The translations under genes were made by a program, and so were the position numbers. The notes below the pieces were generated by a model that saw only the letters and a list, made by a program, of their open reading frames with translations, ran no database searches and was not told the DNA's origin. DNA of 64,000 nucleotides, taken from positions 101,499,657 through 101,563,656 of the forward strand of contig OX388343.1 in NCBI GenBank assembly GCA_947579665.1, given 5' to 3'. Below, piece after piece: positions 10,441 to 23,354 of the stretch. Source of the stretch: Sympetrum striolatum (taxonomy: Eukaryota; Arthropoda; Insecta; Odonata; Libellulidae). Numbering within the stretch: the first letter of the stretch is position 1; each line of letters opens with the position of its first letter.

Positions 10441-13153
10441 TGAGAGTCATTAAGAAAAACGAATGGATTTAATATGCTAGTTTAAAAATGATCAGACTTT
10501 GAGGATGAGAAAACCCACCCAGATTGTCAACAAACAAAATAGAAGCAATTATGAAACTCTCAGTAAATACTGATAAGTACGTGAGAAAGGGACGTCAGGT
10601 ATAGTAATGATTAGAGACAGATCTTTTGTTGTTAGCATGTTGATGAGCACCTGAAGGATAAATGCAGCTAATGGAAACAAAAATATAGTTGCTTAGAGCA
10701 GGATTATCATAAACGTTTCGCGTAATTGTGGAGTCAACGGCTTGCCGTATGAAATATATACTGTGACGACACCGAAGACGAAAATATAATTTATACACTC
10801 ATTTATCTGTACTGCGTTGCTTATATTTTCTGTAGTAGGTTCCAAATTAAATTATAATCTCACATGTTGAGGAGGAGCCTATGCTTAAATTATGAAGCCA
10901 CCATTAATTGCTCCAAATAGTTAATACGAATAATATTTCGTAATTATTCGTATTAAGGAAAAGGTAACTTTGTTCATAAGGGCGTGACTAGGGTGGACCG
11001 AAAAAACTTTTTTTCTGTCTGTCAACGGCTAATGCTTAAAGTTTGTCGTTAGTGGTCCTTATGACATATCAAAAATTTCAACTCGATCGGATTATGTCCT
11101 GCGGCTGTGAATTTTAGTCAAAATTTTAAATTTTTGTGAAAAATGTCAAATTTTTGTATTTTTCCTGATGGTTTCTCAATGTTTCCGAAGAGGTTTAATG
11201 GCTAAGAAGTACATATATTGCTTGATTATTGCTTAATATTAAAGATTTAGTACGTTTGAATCAGGGAAAATGGTTTCTCAGTTCGCCAATATTCGTCAAA
11301 ATACGTAATACATACGTAGTACGTATATAATGATTATAATGACTTACTATTTATTATCACTATTGCATATACATTAATTATTATTATTACATGTATGTAT
11401 AAACATCCAAACTCGTATCGAATTTGCAGGATGGTTTAAAAACTAGATAACTTAATTGAATGGAATTATTAATCGTATATTTAAATATTATTGCTTATGA
11501 ATAAAAGATTCAAACTATCAAATAAAATTTTATATTGTAAGCAAAATATCTCTTAGATCTGTAGCTTCAAAAAGATCAATTCTTTCAATGCCAGCAAACT
11601 GGATTCGTACTATAGTCCTCAATTGGTCAATCCACATCTTCCACATCAGAATATGAGACATCCTTGAATATCGAAAGTAAGAGATCTCCAGGAACCTTCA
11701 TCTGATAACGAGCCACGCGCTCTTGATCTTATCTACTCGAATTATTCTTTTCCAGAGAAACTCTCTAGGACCATCACTCTTCTTGCAATTACCTCGGCTA
11801 AATTTAGACAATGAAAATCAAGGCTGACTATAATTCCAATCCAAATGGTTATCGTAGTTTCGCATTCTGCCTGATGCATATTACATAAGAAGATTAAATG
11901 ATACGGTCCATGATTTTCAGTTTCGCAATCTTTGGCTCGTTAACACCTTCAAATACACCATCGCAGTCATTTGTTTGCATTATTCGAATATGATGTTTTT
12001 TACATAGATATTTATTCAACTAAGTGCAGACGAGTACATATTCATAAATACATATTCATGCAATATGCTGAGAAAAATTAATTCCGGTATTTGATTCTCA
12101 CAAAGGTTCAGGTTTCTCCAGCATTCTTCGTCCTTTTAATTTTCTGTTTAAAAATTCGGTAGCGCCATCTTAACATTTATGTTACATAGCAAATATTTCA
12201 GACAAAAATATAAATCGTTGTGCGTGATTCACAGGCAAGATATCCGGGCGATCTTTTATTTTAATGCGGATTCTTAAGGAAGCATTCTAAAAAGTTTTTC
12301 TTGAGATATATGTAAATACATATTTTTGCCAACGCATATATACACGCAAACGCTCACACTTTCGAAAATCGTTCATACTCAAATTTCGAATCTTATTTTC
12401 TCAAACGCTGTTCCCAAAAATACACAACATCGAAGGAATCATATCCTTAGAGTGCGCATAAGTATTATTTATGAGAGTTACATAAAGACAGTTGATCTTG
12501 ATGCGAGACATTTTTAGGACCCGTAGGAATTCGCCTAAAGTAAATGACAAAGGATTTATTTAATAAAACAAACTTCAAAACCTTTCTAAGAGGTGATTAA
12601 CTAAGCTATAACGTAGGAAATCAACTTATCGCAGAGAATATGCATACCTTTTAGGGTATATGACTATTTTTCCTGCCGATATAAAACGTCTACATACATT
12701 TAAAACATAGAATGATTCTATTCATACTTACTACTTATACATGAATGTTTTGTCTACAACTATAACCTTCATTATTTGTTTTGTTCTCTTGAGCAAGTTG
12801 ATAAGGACATTTTCAATAAAAAATCTGTATCAGCGCATAGCTTTGAATCTTTTCTCGATGAGTCTGAACCAAGTATCTTATAAGTATCCTTTACAGACCT
12901 TGAGTCTGAACCAAATGTTTTAGACGGAGAGAGATTACCCTGATAAAGAGGATTAATTTTTGTTATTGGACACGAATGAGGGTAATTTATCGGACGAAAC
13001 TTCAAATCTCCTTTTCAGTAATAGGGATGATCTAACCAGCAAACATGCTTAACATAAACCCTTATTCTAATAATCTCATTTTAACTTCGCGAGATACGTT
13101 AGTGAGATACGTTTAGTAAATGGCTTTCCACGCAAAATTACGTTTTCCAAACA
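10441..13153. other. Noncoding stretch with a hairpin and a possible repeat
   Basis: A perfect 14-bp hairpin (TTAATACGAATAAT, 10921-10934, paired with 10943-10956, 8-nt loop) precedes a compositionally distinct block at about 10976-11170 that opens with GACTAGGGTGGACCG. That block has the look of a dispersed repeat but has no second copy in this window. The rest is AT-rich with no gene recognised. Confidence 0.3.
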
Positions 13154-13345
13154 ATGATTAAGGTGCTGAGTTTGTCTTTGATTGCAGCCGCTCCGTTTCA
13201 ATTCCCATCGGTGCATGATGTGGACCCAAAATCGCAAAAGCTTTCTGAATTGAAAGGATTTCCGACTGGGGAAGACTGCGTAGGAGTCCATGCGGTGGCC
13301 ACGTGCTCCCCACTAAAATATCTCCTGGCGAGACCTTGGCCCTGA
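13154..13345 (+). CDS. Unassigned 63-codon open frame
   Basis: The frame starts MIKVLSLSLIAAAPF, a short hydrophobic start that could pass for a weak signal peptide, and continues with mixed polar residues to a stop at 13345. The 13150-13350 stretch is GC-richer than its flanks, and the opposite strand is also open (13403-13158). I do not recognise the protein. It could be a small secreted peptide, an exon or part of an unnamed repeat; chance opening in GC-richer DNA is quite possible. Confidence 0.15.
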   Translation: MIKVLSLSLIAAAPFQFPSVHDVDPKSQKLSELKGFPTGEDCVGVHAVATCSPLKYLLARPWP

Positions 13346-13637
13346 ATCGACTGCTGCGCCATCTATTAATGCATAACTTTAATATTATGTTTCCTATTAT
13401 CATATTTTGATGAATGGAATATTTTTCATTTATCGTTTGGTACAGGGTAGAGGAAGATATGACTTTTCTTTGCTCTTAACTCAGTCCAGTTCATGATTGT
13501 GATAAGAAATGCAATAGTAAGATAGTACCTCGTTTTTCATATTGCCTGTTAGAACATTGCATCTTTCAAGAGCATTAAATGTTGGAGAGGATAAGGTTCC
13601 AACCAACATTCGAGCTGATAGCTTTAGAAACACAATG

Positions 13638-13973
13638 CAATAGAGCTCCAATTATCCGAATCAATTGGGACCGGACCCGATTCGGATAATCAAAAATTCG
13701 GATAATCGTAAATACGGATAATGAATTAGCTTCTGTATGTATATTGAAAACGAGAGAAAAAAACTACATATATAGTATAAAAAGAGCTATGTATTAACTA
13801 ATTTAAAAAATGGTAACACTTTGGCATGTCTATTCGGTTTCTACCGCTTGCTTACCACATCAGCGAATTTAGAACTGCTATATGAGATGGTGTCCTAAAG
13901 CGATTCGGATAATCAGCGATTCGGATAATCAGCGATTCGGATAGTCGGAGTTCGGATAATTGGAGTTCTATTG
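13638..13973. mobile_element. Tigger/pogo-type MITE, copy 1
   Basis: A 336-bp element with inverted ends CAATAGAGCTCCAATTATCC and its near complement ending GGAGTTCTATTG, flanked by TG on the left and TA on the right (the expected duplication is TA). The word TTCGGATAAT recurs in direct and inverted form near both ends. The ends resemble those of Tigger/pogo elements. No transposase is encoded. It shares ends and core with the copy at 56047-56476. Confidence 0.75.
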
Positions 13974-15012
13974 TATTATGATTAATTTATGTTCAGTTTT
14001 GGGATCAACAAGTCATGTCCACGCTGTATTTCTATAAATTCAATCATCAATGCGTTTTTTTACAAAACTTAAGTCACGCAGTATATTCAGATACGAGGGT
14101 GCTCTTACAATCTTACATCCAAGAAAGAAGGTGAATTGCACGTCACTTTGTGCAACTAGGAAAAATGCCAAAAGGAAGAACGGATATGAAATAATCTTTT
14201 TGGACGGGGACTCGAACTCTGTTGCCGTTAAGTGCACTTATATCGCACATACCGAATACTCTGTTTCTTAAACATTTTTTCTCTGAATACTCCAAATATT
14301 TTGCAGATATGGAACAAGTCCCAAGATTAAATTTAAAATATCACGGAAGACCACCTGAAATAACGATAAAAAGGAAATTTTAATATAGGAAATTAAATTT
14401 AATCTGCCAATTGAAATATAGTCCTTACTACTTGATTGACTATTTATTATCTCCAGATACACAATGAAAATCCTTTTCTTAGCCATAAAATGTAAATGAC
14501 GAGTTAAATTTCAGCGCACAATTTACAGCTCCATTTATGTGAAAATATCAAAAGGAAGTGTTTCAAAGGGGAAAGAAAGATCCGGAACTTAGGAGAGCGT
14601 TTTCGCGAAATCGAGAGGAGGAAAACTGCACTCAAAATTCAATCTTTCGTACGTCGTGAAAATGGCGCAAAGAATTCCTTCTTAGAAAGGTTAGCCCAAG
14701 AGGAAAAACTCCCTAGAAACAAACAGAAGTAGAGGATCCGGGCCCTAAAATAAAATGTTTCACATTCTGAAATAGCGACAAGTGTTGCGTCAGTTCATTG
14801 GCATGTCCTTGAGAGGCTGCCTTGCGGATGAGAATCAATTCGAATAAGGCACTTACCGAGAAATGGCAACTATTTTGTAGAATCAGGCGAAGTGTCGTGG
14901 AAAACAAAGTTAACTACTGCTCCAACTACTGGAACTACCTTTTCACATTGTTTTGGAGAAGGTAAGAAGAACAGTTACTTTGTTTTTCGTCGATTTATTC
15001 GGCCCGACTTAA
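13974..15012. other. Noncoding stretch containing a tRNA-like fragment
   Basis: On the minus strand around 14260-14190 there is a B-box match AGTTCGAGTCC preceded by TTAACGGCAACAG, which resembles the middle and T arm of a tRNA-derived SINE; an A box is only weakly suggested. The remaining sequence is AT-rich and the open frames across it are not recognised. Confidence 0.35.
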
Positions 15013-15253
15013 CCCTCCAAGGCCGGAATTATTTTTTTGTAATTATTTTAAATTTCTTACGTATTTCGCTTTGTGATTGTCTGAAAACAATACCCATAAA
15101 ATATTATGCCAAACATATCTATAAAACCAGCCAAACAAATACAAAATTGCAACATTGTCATCGAGCTCTCATATTCTGTGATACAAAATGAAATAATAGA
15201 TGGAGTCGGATGATACCATATGGTGCATGATGGCATCCGTAGTCCGTCGAGGG
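15013..15253. mobile_element. piggyBac-type MITE with TTAA target sites
   Basis: A 241-bp element flanked on both sides by TTAA (15009-15012 and 15254-15257). It begins CCCTCCAAGGCC and ends GTCGAGGG, whose complement begins CCCTCGAC. A CCCT start and a TTAA duplication are the piggyBac signature. The interior is AT-rich with no transposase. A 99-codon frame running across its left end (14892-15191) is not a gene. Confidence 0.7.
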
Positions 15254-15351
15254 TTAAAAAATGGTCCTCCTCTCTTTTTGATGCACACGAGTGATAATAA
15301 AATTATCCTTGTAAGAAATGGATTTCGTGGAAGCTGCATGCGTTTGGACCC

Positions 15352-15645
15352 TTGTTATTATTATTAGGGGTCTTTATTAGGCGAGATTGAGACTAAAAAG
15401 TCTCCTCTTCCATCTAACCTGTAGTTTAGTTGTTACATTGTTATAAGTATATTACATGTATCAATGAAACTTAAAGGAAAATAGAAGAAAATGTGAGAAG
15501 GGATTGCGGATGTAAAGAAAAACCTAAGAAAAGCTTAGAAAAAAATATCCGCTGCAGGAAAACACCCACAAAGAAGGGGCGTGTGAAAAACCTGCGCAAA
15601 CCTACCGATAGCAAAAACTAAAAGACATTAAAGAAAACAATGTAC
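15352..15645 (-). mobile_element. Family B retroposon 3' tail, copy 2
   Basis: The clearest copy of the family. On the minus strand it carries a perfect 6-bp hairpin (complement of GAGACTAAAAAGTCTC, 15389-15404) and ends in CTAATAATAATAA. Upstream in that orientation come GGTTAGATGGAAGAGG, an A/T-rich middle and the shared segment with TTTGCGCAGGTTTTTCACAC. Homology with copy 1 fades near 15645. No coding sequence is seen. Confidence 0.65.
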
Positions 15646-16586
15646 ACTCCTGGAAAATTACAAGAAGTGTATGGGGAGATTGAGGAAATAGAAGATTTTG
15701 GGTCCATCCAATAGTAAGCTGTACTTTGAAACTAACAATTTTAAAAATAGGAGGAAATATGAGAAAAATTTTTCCTGGAAGCTTGGGAGAGCTCACAGGA
15801 TTTTTATAATTATTTTAGAATAAGTAGAGAAAGTTTTGATAACTCCTCCGTAATACTTACCCCTCAAATATCATACAAAAACTCGCCATTGGTTGTTCCA
15901 CCGCAAATTAGATTTTCAGTGACTTTCAGACAATAAAACAATTTTGAAACATTTATTATTTTGCATAATATTTAAACTCTTACTAAACGTGGTTAGTACA
16001 AACCAAAATGCCAATTTTCAGCAGTGAGAATTATCAATCTAGCTAATATTTACTTTTAATTGTTTGCACAGCAACAGCTTTGTCTCTCTGCGCTACGAAG
16101 TTTTACTGGTAGAAACAAAAAGAGAAATGATTTACCGGAAATGTTCTATGAAAACATGGCTTTGTGTACATGTTAGAATAAAATACCTGGGTAAGATTTG
16201 CCAACAATTTCCACAACAACGATTTTCCAAACTCGATTTGAGCAGTAGATGGAATTAAAATTATTTCACTAATTACTTATTTGCATTAAAATATAATAAC
16301 TCAACTCCTACGGCTCTGAATTGTGTAGCTACAAACATTTCTTTTTCACTGAACTTATAGCAGTTGCAGGTTCTAATAGCAATTTTATCTCTCTTGATTT
16401 TGGGACTTAAGAATCGTCAAGAGGTTCGAATTTCTTTAAAAAGTCTTCATTTTCAAAATAATAAAAATAAATTAGTTAAATGAGCATCTTCCAAACGCTG
16501 AATACGGAAATCATTTCTACTAATTAGGGATGAATAATTTGCTCTCTCTGTGTGCGTATTACGACAATATCGCCACATACTAATGC
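15646..16586. other. AT-rich noncoding stretch
   Basis: No gene or bounded element recognised. A 64-codon plus frame (16064-16258) matches nothing known to me. Confidence 0.35.
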
Positions 16587-16659
16587 AATAAGAATTAGCT
16601 GTTTAATTATCCAAAAGTAATTTACGCGGTAACTCACAATTACAAAGCTAATTCTTATT
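16587..16659. repeat. Small foldback (14-bp perfect ends)
   Basis: AATAAGAATTAGCT (16587-16600) is the exact complement of 16646-16659. Similarity continues inward with small gaps, giving imperfect arms near 29 bp. The size and shape suggest a mini-MITE remnant or a cruciform-forming site; no clear target duplication is seen. Confidence 0.6.
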
Positions 16660-19600
16660 ACTGTAAGTAATTTCCATGAGGTTCTGCCATAAATCGTCAA
16701 CTATTTCATCAATCGTCGACACATATTTGAGAGATTTCTTTCATTAGAAATAATTAAAGTGTACGCAGAAAAATGGAAACTATTAAAAAATTAACGATTT
16801 TGATAGATTTCTCCATTGGAAAAACCGAAGAATAATAATAGAAAATGTTTCCTAATTTGATATTGCGACGAATTCTCTTCCTTACTCAAGACTCACTATC
16901 TCTCGAATGCCTCAAATTGCTTTTATCATATTCTTTCACAACTTGGCAGTGTTTACAGCAAAAATAATAACGCAATCATTTGGAAGAGCTAAATTTCGCA
17001 CAAGCGTGAGTTCGTTATATATTGCTTGGCCGTATCTTTCTGAGAAAAGGCGGAGCCCTCTGGACTTTGCACTTTGTTTCGTGTATTCTTTTTTTCCTAA
17101 ATCCACGAAATATAGCGTCCTGACCTCTAAGAGGGTATCAGTAAACGAGGAGCGACAGCAGGCATTAGAGTTGGTTGATATTTTAATTCAATGAAATCAT
17201 CGGTACATTCATCATCATCATCGACAGGGGCAGCAACATGAACCTTCGCTGAATCTGCTTAGAAGAGCATCGGCGCAAATATTCGTTTTATCCGGTTTCA
17301 TCTTTTTCAAGTTAGAAATATAAGAAAAAGTCATTTTGTCTGTACTTACTTTAACGAAAAAAGCCAGAAAAAAAACAACTTCTTGGAAACTTACTTGAAT
17401 ACATTAGTATATACATATTCCGATATAGTTACGCTTACAAGGAACTAAATGCCAACCTTCGGCCTAGGACCTTCGCCTTCCTTTTCATACTTTAAATTAT
17501 TTATCGAGTGAATCAATACTACTCAGGAAAAAGGGCTATTAAGTAAATAATTTATGTTTATACTTGATCCTGTGAATTTTTCCTCTAAACCACTATGTCG
17601 GAATCAAAACTGTCGGAATCAAAATGTTGCTTTGCTAAAAGATGGGAATCTGCTGCCCTAGGGGAACATGGGGAGTTGGGAATGTGCAGAACTTTCCACA
17701 TTTCCGGCAACATACTTACGCATTTATACTATTTTCCAACCTTGTTAATTACGCCAAGGGAAATAAGATGCAAAATATGACTTCTCAGCGTACTGAACGA
17801 CAGACTACTGAATTAATGTACTGACCGAACCAACGACGACTGAATTTATTTTCCTTTACTCAATAACGATTTAAAAAATTCTCATGAAGCCAATGCGCAT
17901 TTATACTACGGCGAATCTTGAGGAGAGTCGGCATTTCTCCTCTTGAGAGGCCTCTTAATTTGCATTTCATTGCATCTTGTCTCTCTCCGAATCTATCTAA
18001 TGGATGCTCGGAGAAAGGTGACTGAAGGAATACTAAGGTAATACGCGTTCCAAGTAAGCTCTGCTTCGAACCGTTAACAGAACAGATTGACATTTACTTT
18101 TGGATCCCCGTCATTTTTAAATAAGAAATTTTATGTTGCTTTTACTTTTGCAAATGTATTCACTCGTTATCATCACCTCTTTTTGGATTAAAACGAATCC
18201 GTTGTGTCTTCCCTTTTGTTTGAATGTTTAGGTAAATAAATATTCAATTGAGTATGTTTACAAGTGGAACTGAAACTCAACAGTGATTCATTCCATATTT
18301 TAACCATTGACATGTCCCTGCCGTAGATACCAGCGTTTTATTCCAAGAAATGCTTTGTAGTCTACCATGAGTCCGTTTACTAGTCTCATTTCATACTATG
18401 CCTATATTGGCTCGTCAGAGCCAAACACTGTCACTTCGAAAAGAAAAGAGTCAATTAAATGGATCATTTATTCACGTGATTTTGATGTCTGCATACATAA
18501 ATAAACATTACACAAAGGCTCCAAAAACTAGTGCTAAGTGAAAACCAGAAGTTCTTCATTTTATCAATGATTCTGATTTTCTCATAATTATTTTCAGTTC
18601 GATATACTCTTTGCGATCGGATTATCAAATATGGGGTCAGAGACCTCAACAGTGAAGAACGAGGAAGAACATGCAGAGATTAGTGAAGAACTTCCCGGGG
18701 ATTACAACTGGTTTAGTCTGCTGTTAGCTGAATGATGAAACATCGGAAAGACCAGGAAATCTTGTGAGGCCTCAAATAAGAGAGAAGTATTTAACGTAGG
18801 AAAGACAATCAAATGTGAAGAAAAATTCTACATGATTTTTAGTCATATTTTTCTTCCTTTTTCCCTGATCCTTGACTCTTGCCTTAAATGTCACTGAATT
18901 CATTTCTTTCCACCTCATGAATTTCACAATATAAAAATTTCTTGTATTCATTAAGAACTCATTGAGAACGAAAATAGATCAGTCTTAGTTCAATTTACTT
19001 AACTACTTATAAATATAGATTACTGATATATCTAACTTTTTACCTACACGTATATTAAATAAACAATTTAAATTATAGTCAAACGATGCACCCAAAAAGT
19101 ATTAAATAAGGAGTAACTTTCATTAATTAACAATCTCATGAGTAAAAATGTTTCTTCCAGTAAATGCAAAACAAATTTTTTTACCGCAAAATATTCAAAA
19201 ATAAGAAATCGTTTTCATAGAGACCAAAGAGTTACAAAATTCACGAAGAATAAAAAAGAATCTATTTGATTTATGGTTTATACCACAATTAATTACCGTA
19301 CCTTAATCGAATGCCATGAAATATGTATATTTTTGCCAAAGTTAATGTAATTTTTCAAAATATACTTCCTCAATTCTCAGGCTCAAAAAACTAGCAAGAC
19401 TTAAAATTTTATTTTATAAAAGATTAAAAAAAGTTATTTTAGCTTGAAAGAAAGATATTAAAAATACATTGTGAAGATTGTTAATCGACATGTCATGTAG
19501 ATGCTCTTTCATGGTTATTTCTATTATACGGCAAAATATTATTCTTACACATGTATAGCTATTTCAAAGCGATGTTTATTTTTTATATTAATGTATACAT

Positions 19601-21654
19601 ATTTTGTATATTTACATATTTGTATTTATGTATGTTTATATTTTTAGTAGATGCTGTATGTAGTTTTTGCAGAGATAGAAGAACAATTGACAAATGATTT
19701 CCTTCTGAAGTTTTCATAGCAGTTACCGGTGAAAAAGCGTAGAGAACTGATACAAATATGAATGGTGTGATAATTTTGGAGGCGAACGAGCTGGTGCTTG
19801 CGTTCACTCGACTGGAGCTGGTATCGGAAGCGCCGTACGAGTTGCTAAGGGAGCAAGATGATAAGGCTCAATTTTATGAGAGAATGAGATGTTACACTTC
19901 AGATACCTGTCGCGATAAACTGAATTTATGAATGCAGACCTTGAAGAGCTGCTGAGTTTATCGAACTGTTGTTTATGGAGAGAGTACATTTTGTGAAAGG
20001 AAAAGAAATGGTTAGCTTGGAAACTTGGAACTTGCGCTACTTAATCTGAGGCAAAACAGGTGGATATAATGAAATAGCACTTGTTGGGGAAAGTCTTTTT
20101 ACGTTTATTCGCAAATGCAAAGGAAAATGTTCCAATAATGACGGTTGGATTAGTAGGAAAGGTATAGTTACATCCATACATACATTCAAGCTATTGATTA
20201 TAGTATAGCATGTAGTATAGTATAGATAGTAGATATTGAATGAAATAAAAACGTAATGCATATCCTTACATAATAGTCACATACAGAAATATTGAATGGT
20301 AAATATATAACCAATTACTTTAAGAAAGAAAGAATTCAAGAATTAGGTAGACCATAAAGGTCTAGATACTTCTTCATGTGATGAAAGAGAAAAAAGGCTT
20401 CAGGAAATAGAAGAAAATATTTCAAGATAATAATACAGGTTCCAAGTAGATGAACATCGGGGAGTTGAATAAAAAAGGTCCTATTAGCGCTTTTTACTGT
20501 GTTGCTAAAACGGATTCTCATCGATTACAATAAAGATAAAACAGTGGATACAAAAATCTCTCTCTCCGCCTCGTAAAAATCTATCTCATTTTTAAAATTT
20601 GAGATTTTATCGGCTAGCAGTTATGTTCGAAGGATTATCTCTAAGGGAGTGTGCATCAAATATTATCTGCAACATATCTACGATACATAATTAAGGAGAG
20701 GTGCTCTGAATTATTTATGACCACCTGATTATATTTAGTTATGTTTATCTTATTTACAGCAATCCTCTACTATTATTAGAATAATTATATTTTCCTCGCA
20801 TATCAGGTAAGACAATCGTAATCTCTAAAACTCTATTTCCTTGATTAGAATTGTTCTTGCGTATTAGCCACAGGTGTAAATTGTCCATGGAGGATATAAC
20901 TTACCGGAGGTACTTAAATCTTCCCAAGGCCATGTTAATTTGCAATTAAACTAAACAACTTGATAGAGGGCATCTCATGGCATCACATGGAAGTCACTCC
21001 AACAACTCTTTGAAATCATTACACTCAGATAATTATATAAGCCTCATAATTCTTATCCTGACATTAATATAATTTAATGCTTTATTGCTTTCAGATTTGA
21101 CTTATTGAAGAAATTAAGTTGGTAAATCCAAAAAAATTAGCCTAATAACCTTTTAAAAAATGACTCTTAATTACCATATGAATGAAATTTCGAAATATGT
21201 TTGTCTACATTTCGCCATGCACTATTTTATTTAATACAAATAATAATACACTTCTTCAAGCGTATTATAGATTTTATTCAGATAAATTTCCTGCACGGAT
21301 ATGGATTCTGTTATTACAGCGATACCTGAGCAAACGAGTATTTATAAAACCAGATATTGAGGTGAAAGGAGAGGATTTTCCAGATTTTTTCAGACTTAGC
21401 TAACAAATGTTTTGGTGAATGCTCGTGTAGGCTTGATTGAATGAAACTTTTCAAGTGACCTCAATCAAATATATCCTCTCATAAATGAATTCCATATAAA
21501 GGATAGTGGTAGCTTTTTGGCAGCTGTTATTTGTTTCTTTTGAAATTTGGGAACACAAGGGAATTTTGGGAAAATCGAGGGAAATTATATGATCCTGTAA
21601 CACATTCTGTTTTTGGCCGAGGTTATGCAGAATTAGAATTTTGACGATTAAGAG
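16660..21654. other. AT-rich noncoding stretch of 5 kb
   Basis: No recognised gene. Points seen: a (CAT)n run near 17207-17220, two tandem 14-mers around TGTCGGAATCAAAA at about 17596-17625, and low-complexity TATG/TATAG-rich DNA at 19580-19640 and 20195-20240. All open frames here are at most 95 codons and none has a recognisable motif. Confidence 0.35.
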
Positions 21655-22365
21655 ATTAATTAATTTATTTATTTATTTAAGTTCACGTCGCAAGTTGGCC
21701 TTCAGGCCAGGTGGCAACGTTTGAGGGGAACATAAAAATGATTCTAAGCCCAGAATTCCCCCAGAGACGGGAGGGAAACCCCTCCAAAAACCTCCCGTAG
21801 GCTGTACAAATAAACTACAATACATATATTACAAGTACAAAAAATAAAATCAAAAATCATTATTAAGAAGCATCATACATAAATATATATGATATCTGTC
21901 AATTAACTAACATAATACAGTACATGGTAGGATATCCATATAGTTACATACATAAATATAGATTGATGGAATATAACAATACAACTCGATATAATAGAAA
22001 TAATACAGCGGAGGTAGCCGTGAACCACATTTTTAAAAAATACATCTTGATTGAAGCTTATTTTTGAAAACTTTTACATTTTTAGGCATTGGCATGAGAA
22101 ATTCACCAGGTAAAGAATTCCATTCCCTAATACCCCTATTAATGAAAGAAAATTTCGCTATGTCTGTTTTCTGCTCGCGTTCCTTGATTTTAAAACTATG
22201 GTTTCCGCGTCCTACATACCTAAAAAGTTCAAATCTGCCACGCAGTTCATCCCAGCCCTCTTCTGATTTCCATGTTTTTTACATCCCGGCTAATCTAAAT
22301 GTCTTTCTTCTTGACTCTAGAGATTCCCACCTCAAATGGTTTAGCATTTTACTTACACTTTAGGC
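21655..22365 (-). pseudogene. LINE 3' end: ORF2 C-terminus and 3' UTR
   Basis: Translating the minus strand from about 22360 gives LRWESLESRRKTFRLAGM, one stop, then DELRGRFELFRYVGRG and FINRGIREWNSLPGEF. This is the standard C-terminal signature of CR1/jockey-type LINE ORF2 proteins (a W-x-SL-x-x-RR segment, then FxxRxxxxWNSLPxE). Coding similarity fades near 21990. A 3' UTR follows with a GGCCTGAAGGCC hairpin and ends in an AAATAAATAAATAAATTAAT tail at 21655-21680. RT and endonuclease domains are missing, so this is a 5'-truncated dead copy. The internal stop after LAGM confirms decay. Confidence 0.75.
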
Positions 22366-23089
22366 TTTACACTAATGACTTCTATCGCAGCAGAGGAATT
22401 AGTATGATTTAGAACATCTAAAAGACAACTGAATATTCGATTAGCTGAAGTATGGTTTGGGTAGGAACGTAACTGTTTTTAGATGTGAATTTGGCCGAGT
22501 AACATTCTCCAATTCCGGTCGCAAATGATCTAATTTATAAAAAAAAAATATAAAATCAAAAAGTACTGATTCCGGAAAACTTCTGTTTTAGGTCTGAATG
22601 TTCCGCTCGACTTCGAAGCATCGAGAGACGGAAACAAAGAAGGCGGAAGTGACTCAGGGAAATGCATCGAATTGAAATGAAAAACACAGAACGTGTAACA
22701 AATCAAGAAATAGAAGGTAAGCATAAGAGGGGACAAAGCAATTACTTACTATATCGATTATCATAGTGAAGAAAAAACCTCTGACGGTTTTCCATTCAAG
22801 GAGACCGTCATATAAAGAGAGAACAATAGAATGTAAGAAATTCCAAATCCATAAAAACTTCATTTTCAAATCGCGATTAGTTTAAAGGTGCGTCGAAAAT
22901 ATTTTTGGTTCATGGGAGTCTAAGGCAGGTTCACACAGTTTTCAAATATAATTTTTCTCTTTTTAGTTGTTGCCTTGATTTACCGTTGTTCATACTCATT
23001 AATAAGTGGAGTTTTTATGCTGATGTATTTTCTAAGCTTTAAATTATCATGTTTTTCAATTAAATTGAAAGTTTTTTCGGTGATGTCGC
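22366..23089. other. Noncoding stretch, no element recognised
   Basis: Two overlapping minus frames (22736-22530 and 22869-22654) are AT-driven and hydrophobic, without a known motif. Nothing else supported. Confidence 0.3.
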
Positions 23090-23096
23090 CTGTGCA

Positions 23097-23124
23097 AAAC
23101 TTGCCCCGATTACGGGGCAAGTTT
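23097..23124. repeat. Hairpin of GGGGCAAGTTT inverted repeats
   Basis: AAACTTGCCCC (23097-23107) and GGGGCAAGTTT (23114-23124) pair perfectly around a 6-nt loop. With mismatches the pairing extends outward to about 18 bp (CCTGTGCA.../...TACATAGG). CTTGCCCC and CTGCCCC words recur at 24173-24215 and 24541-24570, so these are probably terminal or subterminal repeats of the pogo-like element. Confidence 0.75.
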
Positions 23125-23198
23125 ACATAGGATACAGGGGAATGTTTACGTTCCCTTGAAACATTATTAAATCTGAACTAACTTTAATAAGTTTATTT

Positions 23199-23354
23199 CA
23201 GATTCTTATAGTTATTAGCAAGAGTCTTAAAAGTTAAACCAAAGGTTTCAGAAACCTTTCTTAAGGATTGTCCTTTCAGATTCTTATAGTTATTAGCATT
23301 AGTCTCAAAAGTTAAACCAAAGGTTTCAGAAACCTTCCTTAAGGATTGTCCTTT
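23199..23354. repeat. Tandem duplication, two units of 78 bp
   Basis: Units 23199-23276 and 23277-23354 are near-identical, differing at a few bases. The duplicated segment is the helix-turn-helix-coding part of the transposase relic on the minus strand. Because 78 is a multiple of 3, the frame is kept through the duplication. Confidence 0.9.

Noticed and set aside
10976..11170. Block starting GACTAGGGTGGACCG as a named transposon
   Set aside because: It looks repeat-like, but no inverted end, target duplication or second copy is visible here.
22064..22363. 99-codon plus frame
   Set aside because: Antisense shadow of the LINE ORF2 C-terminus, which reads correctly on the minus strand.
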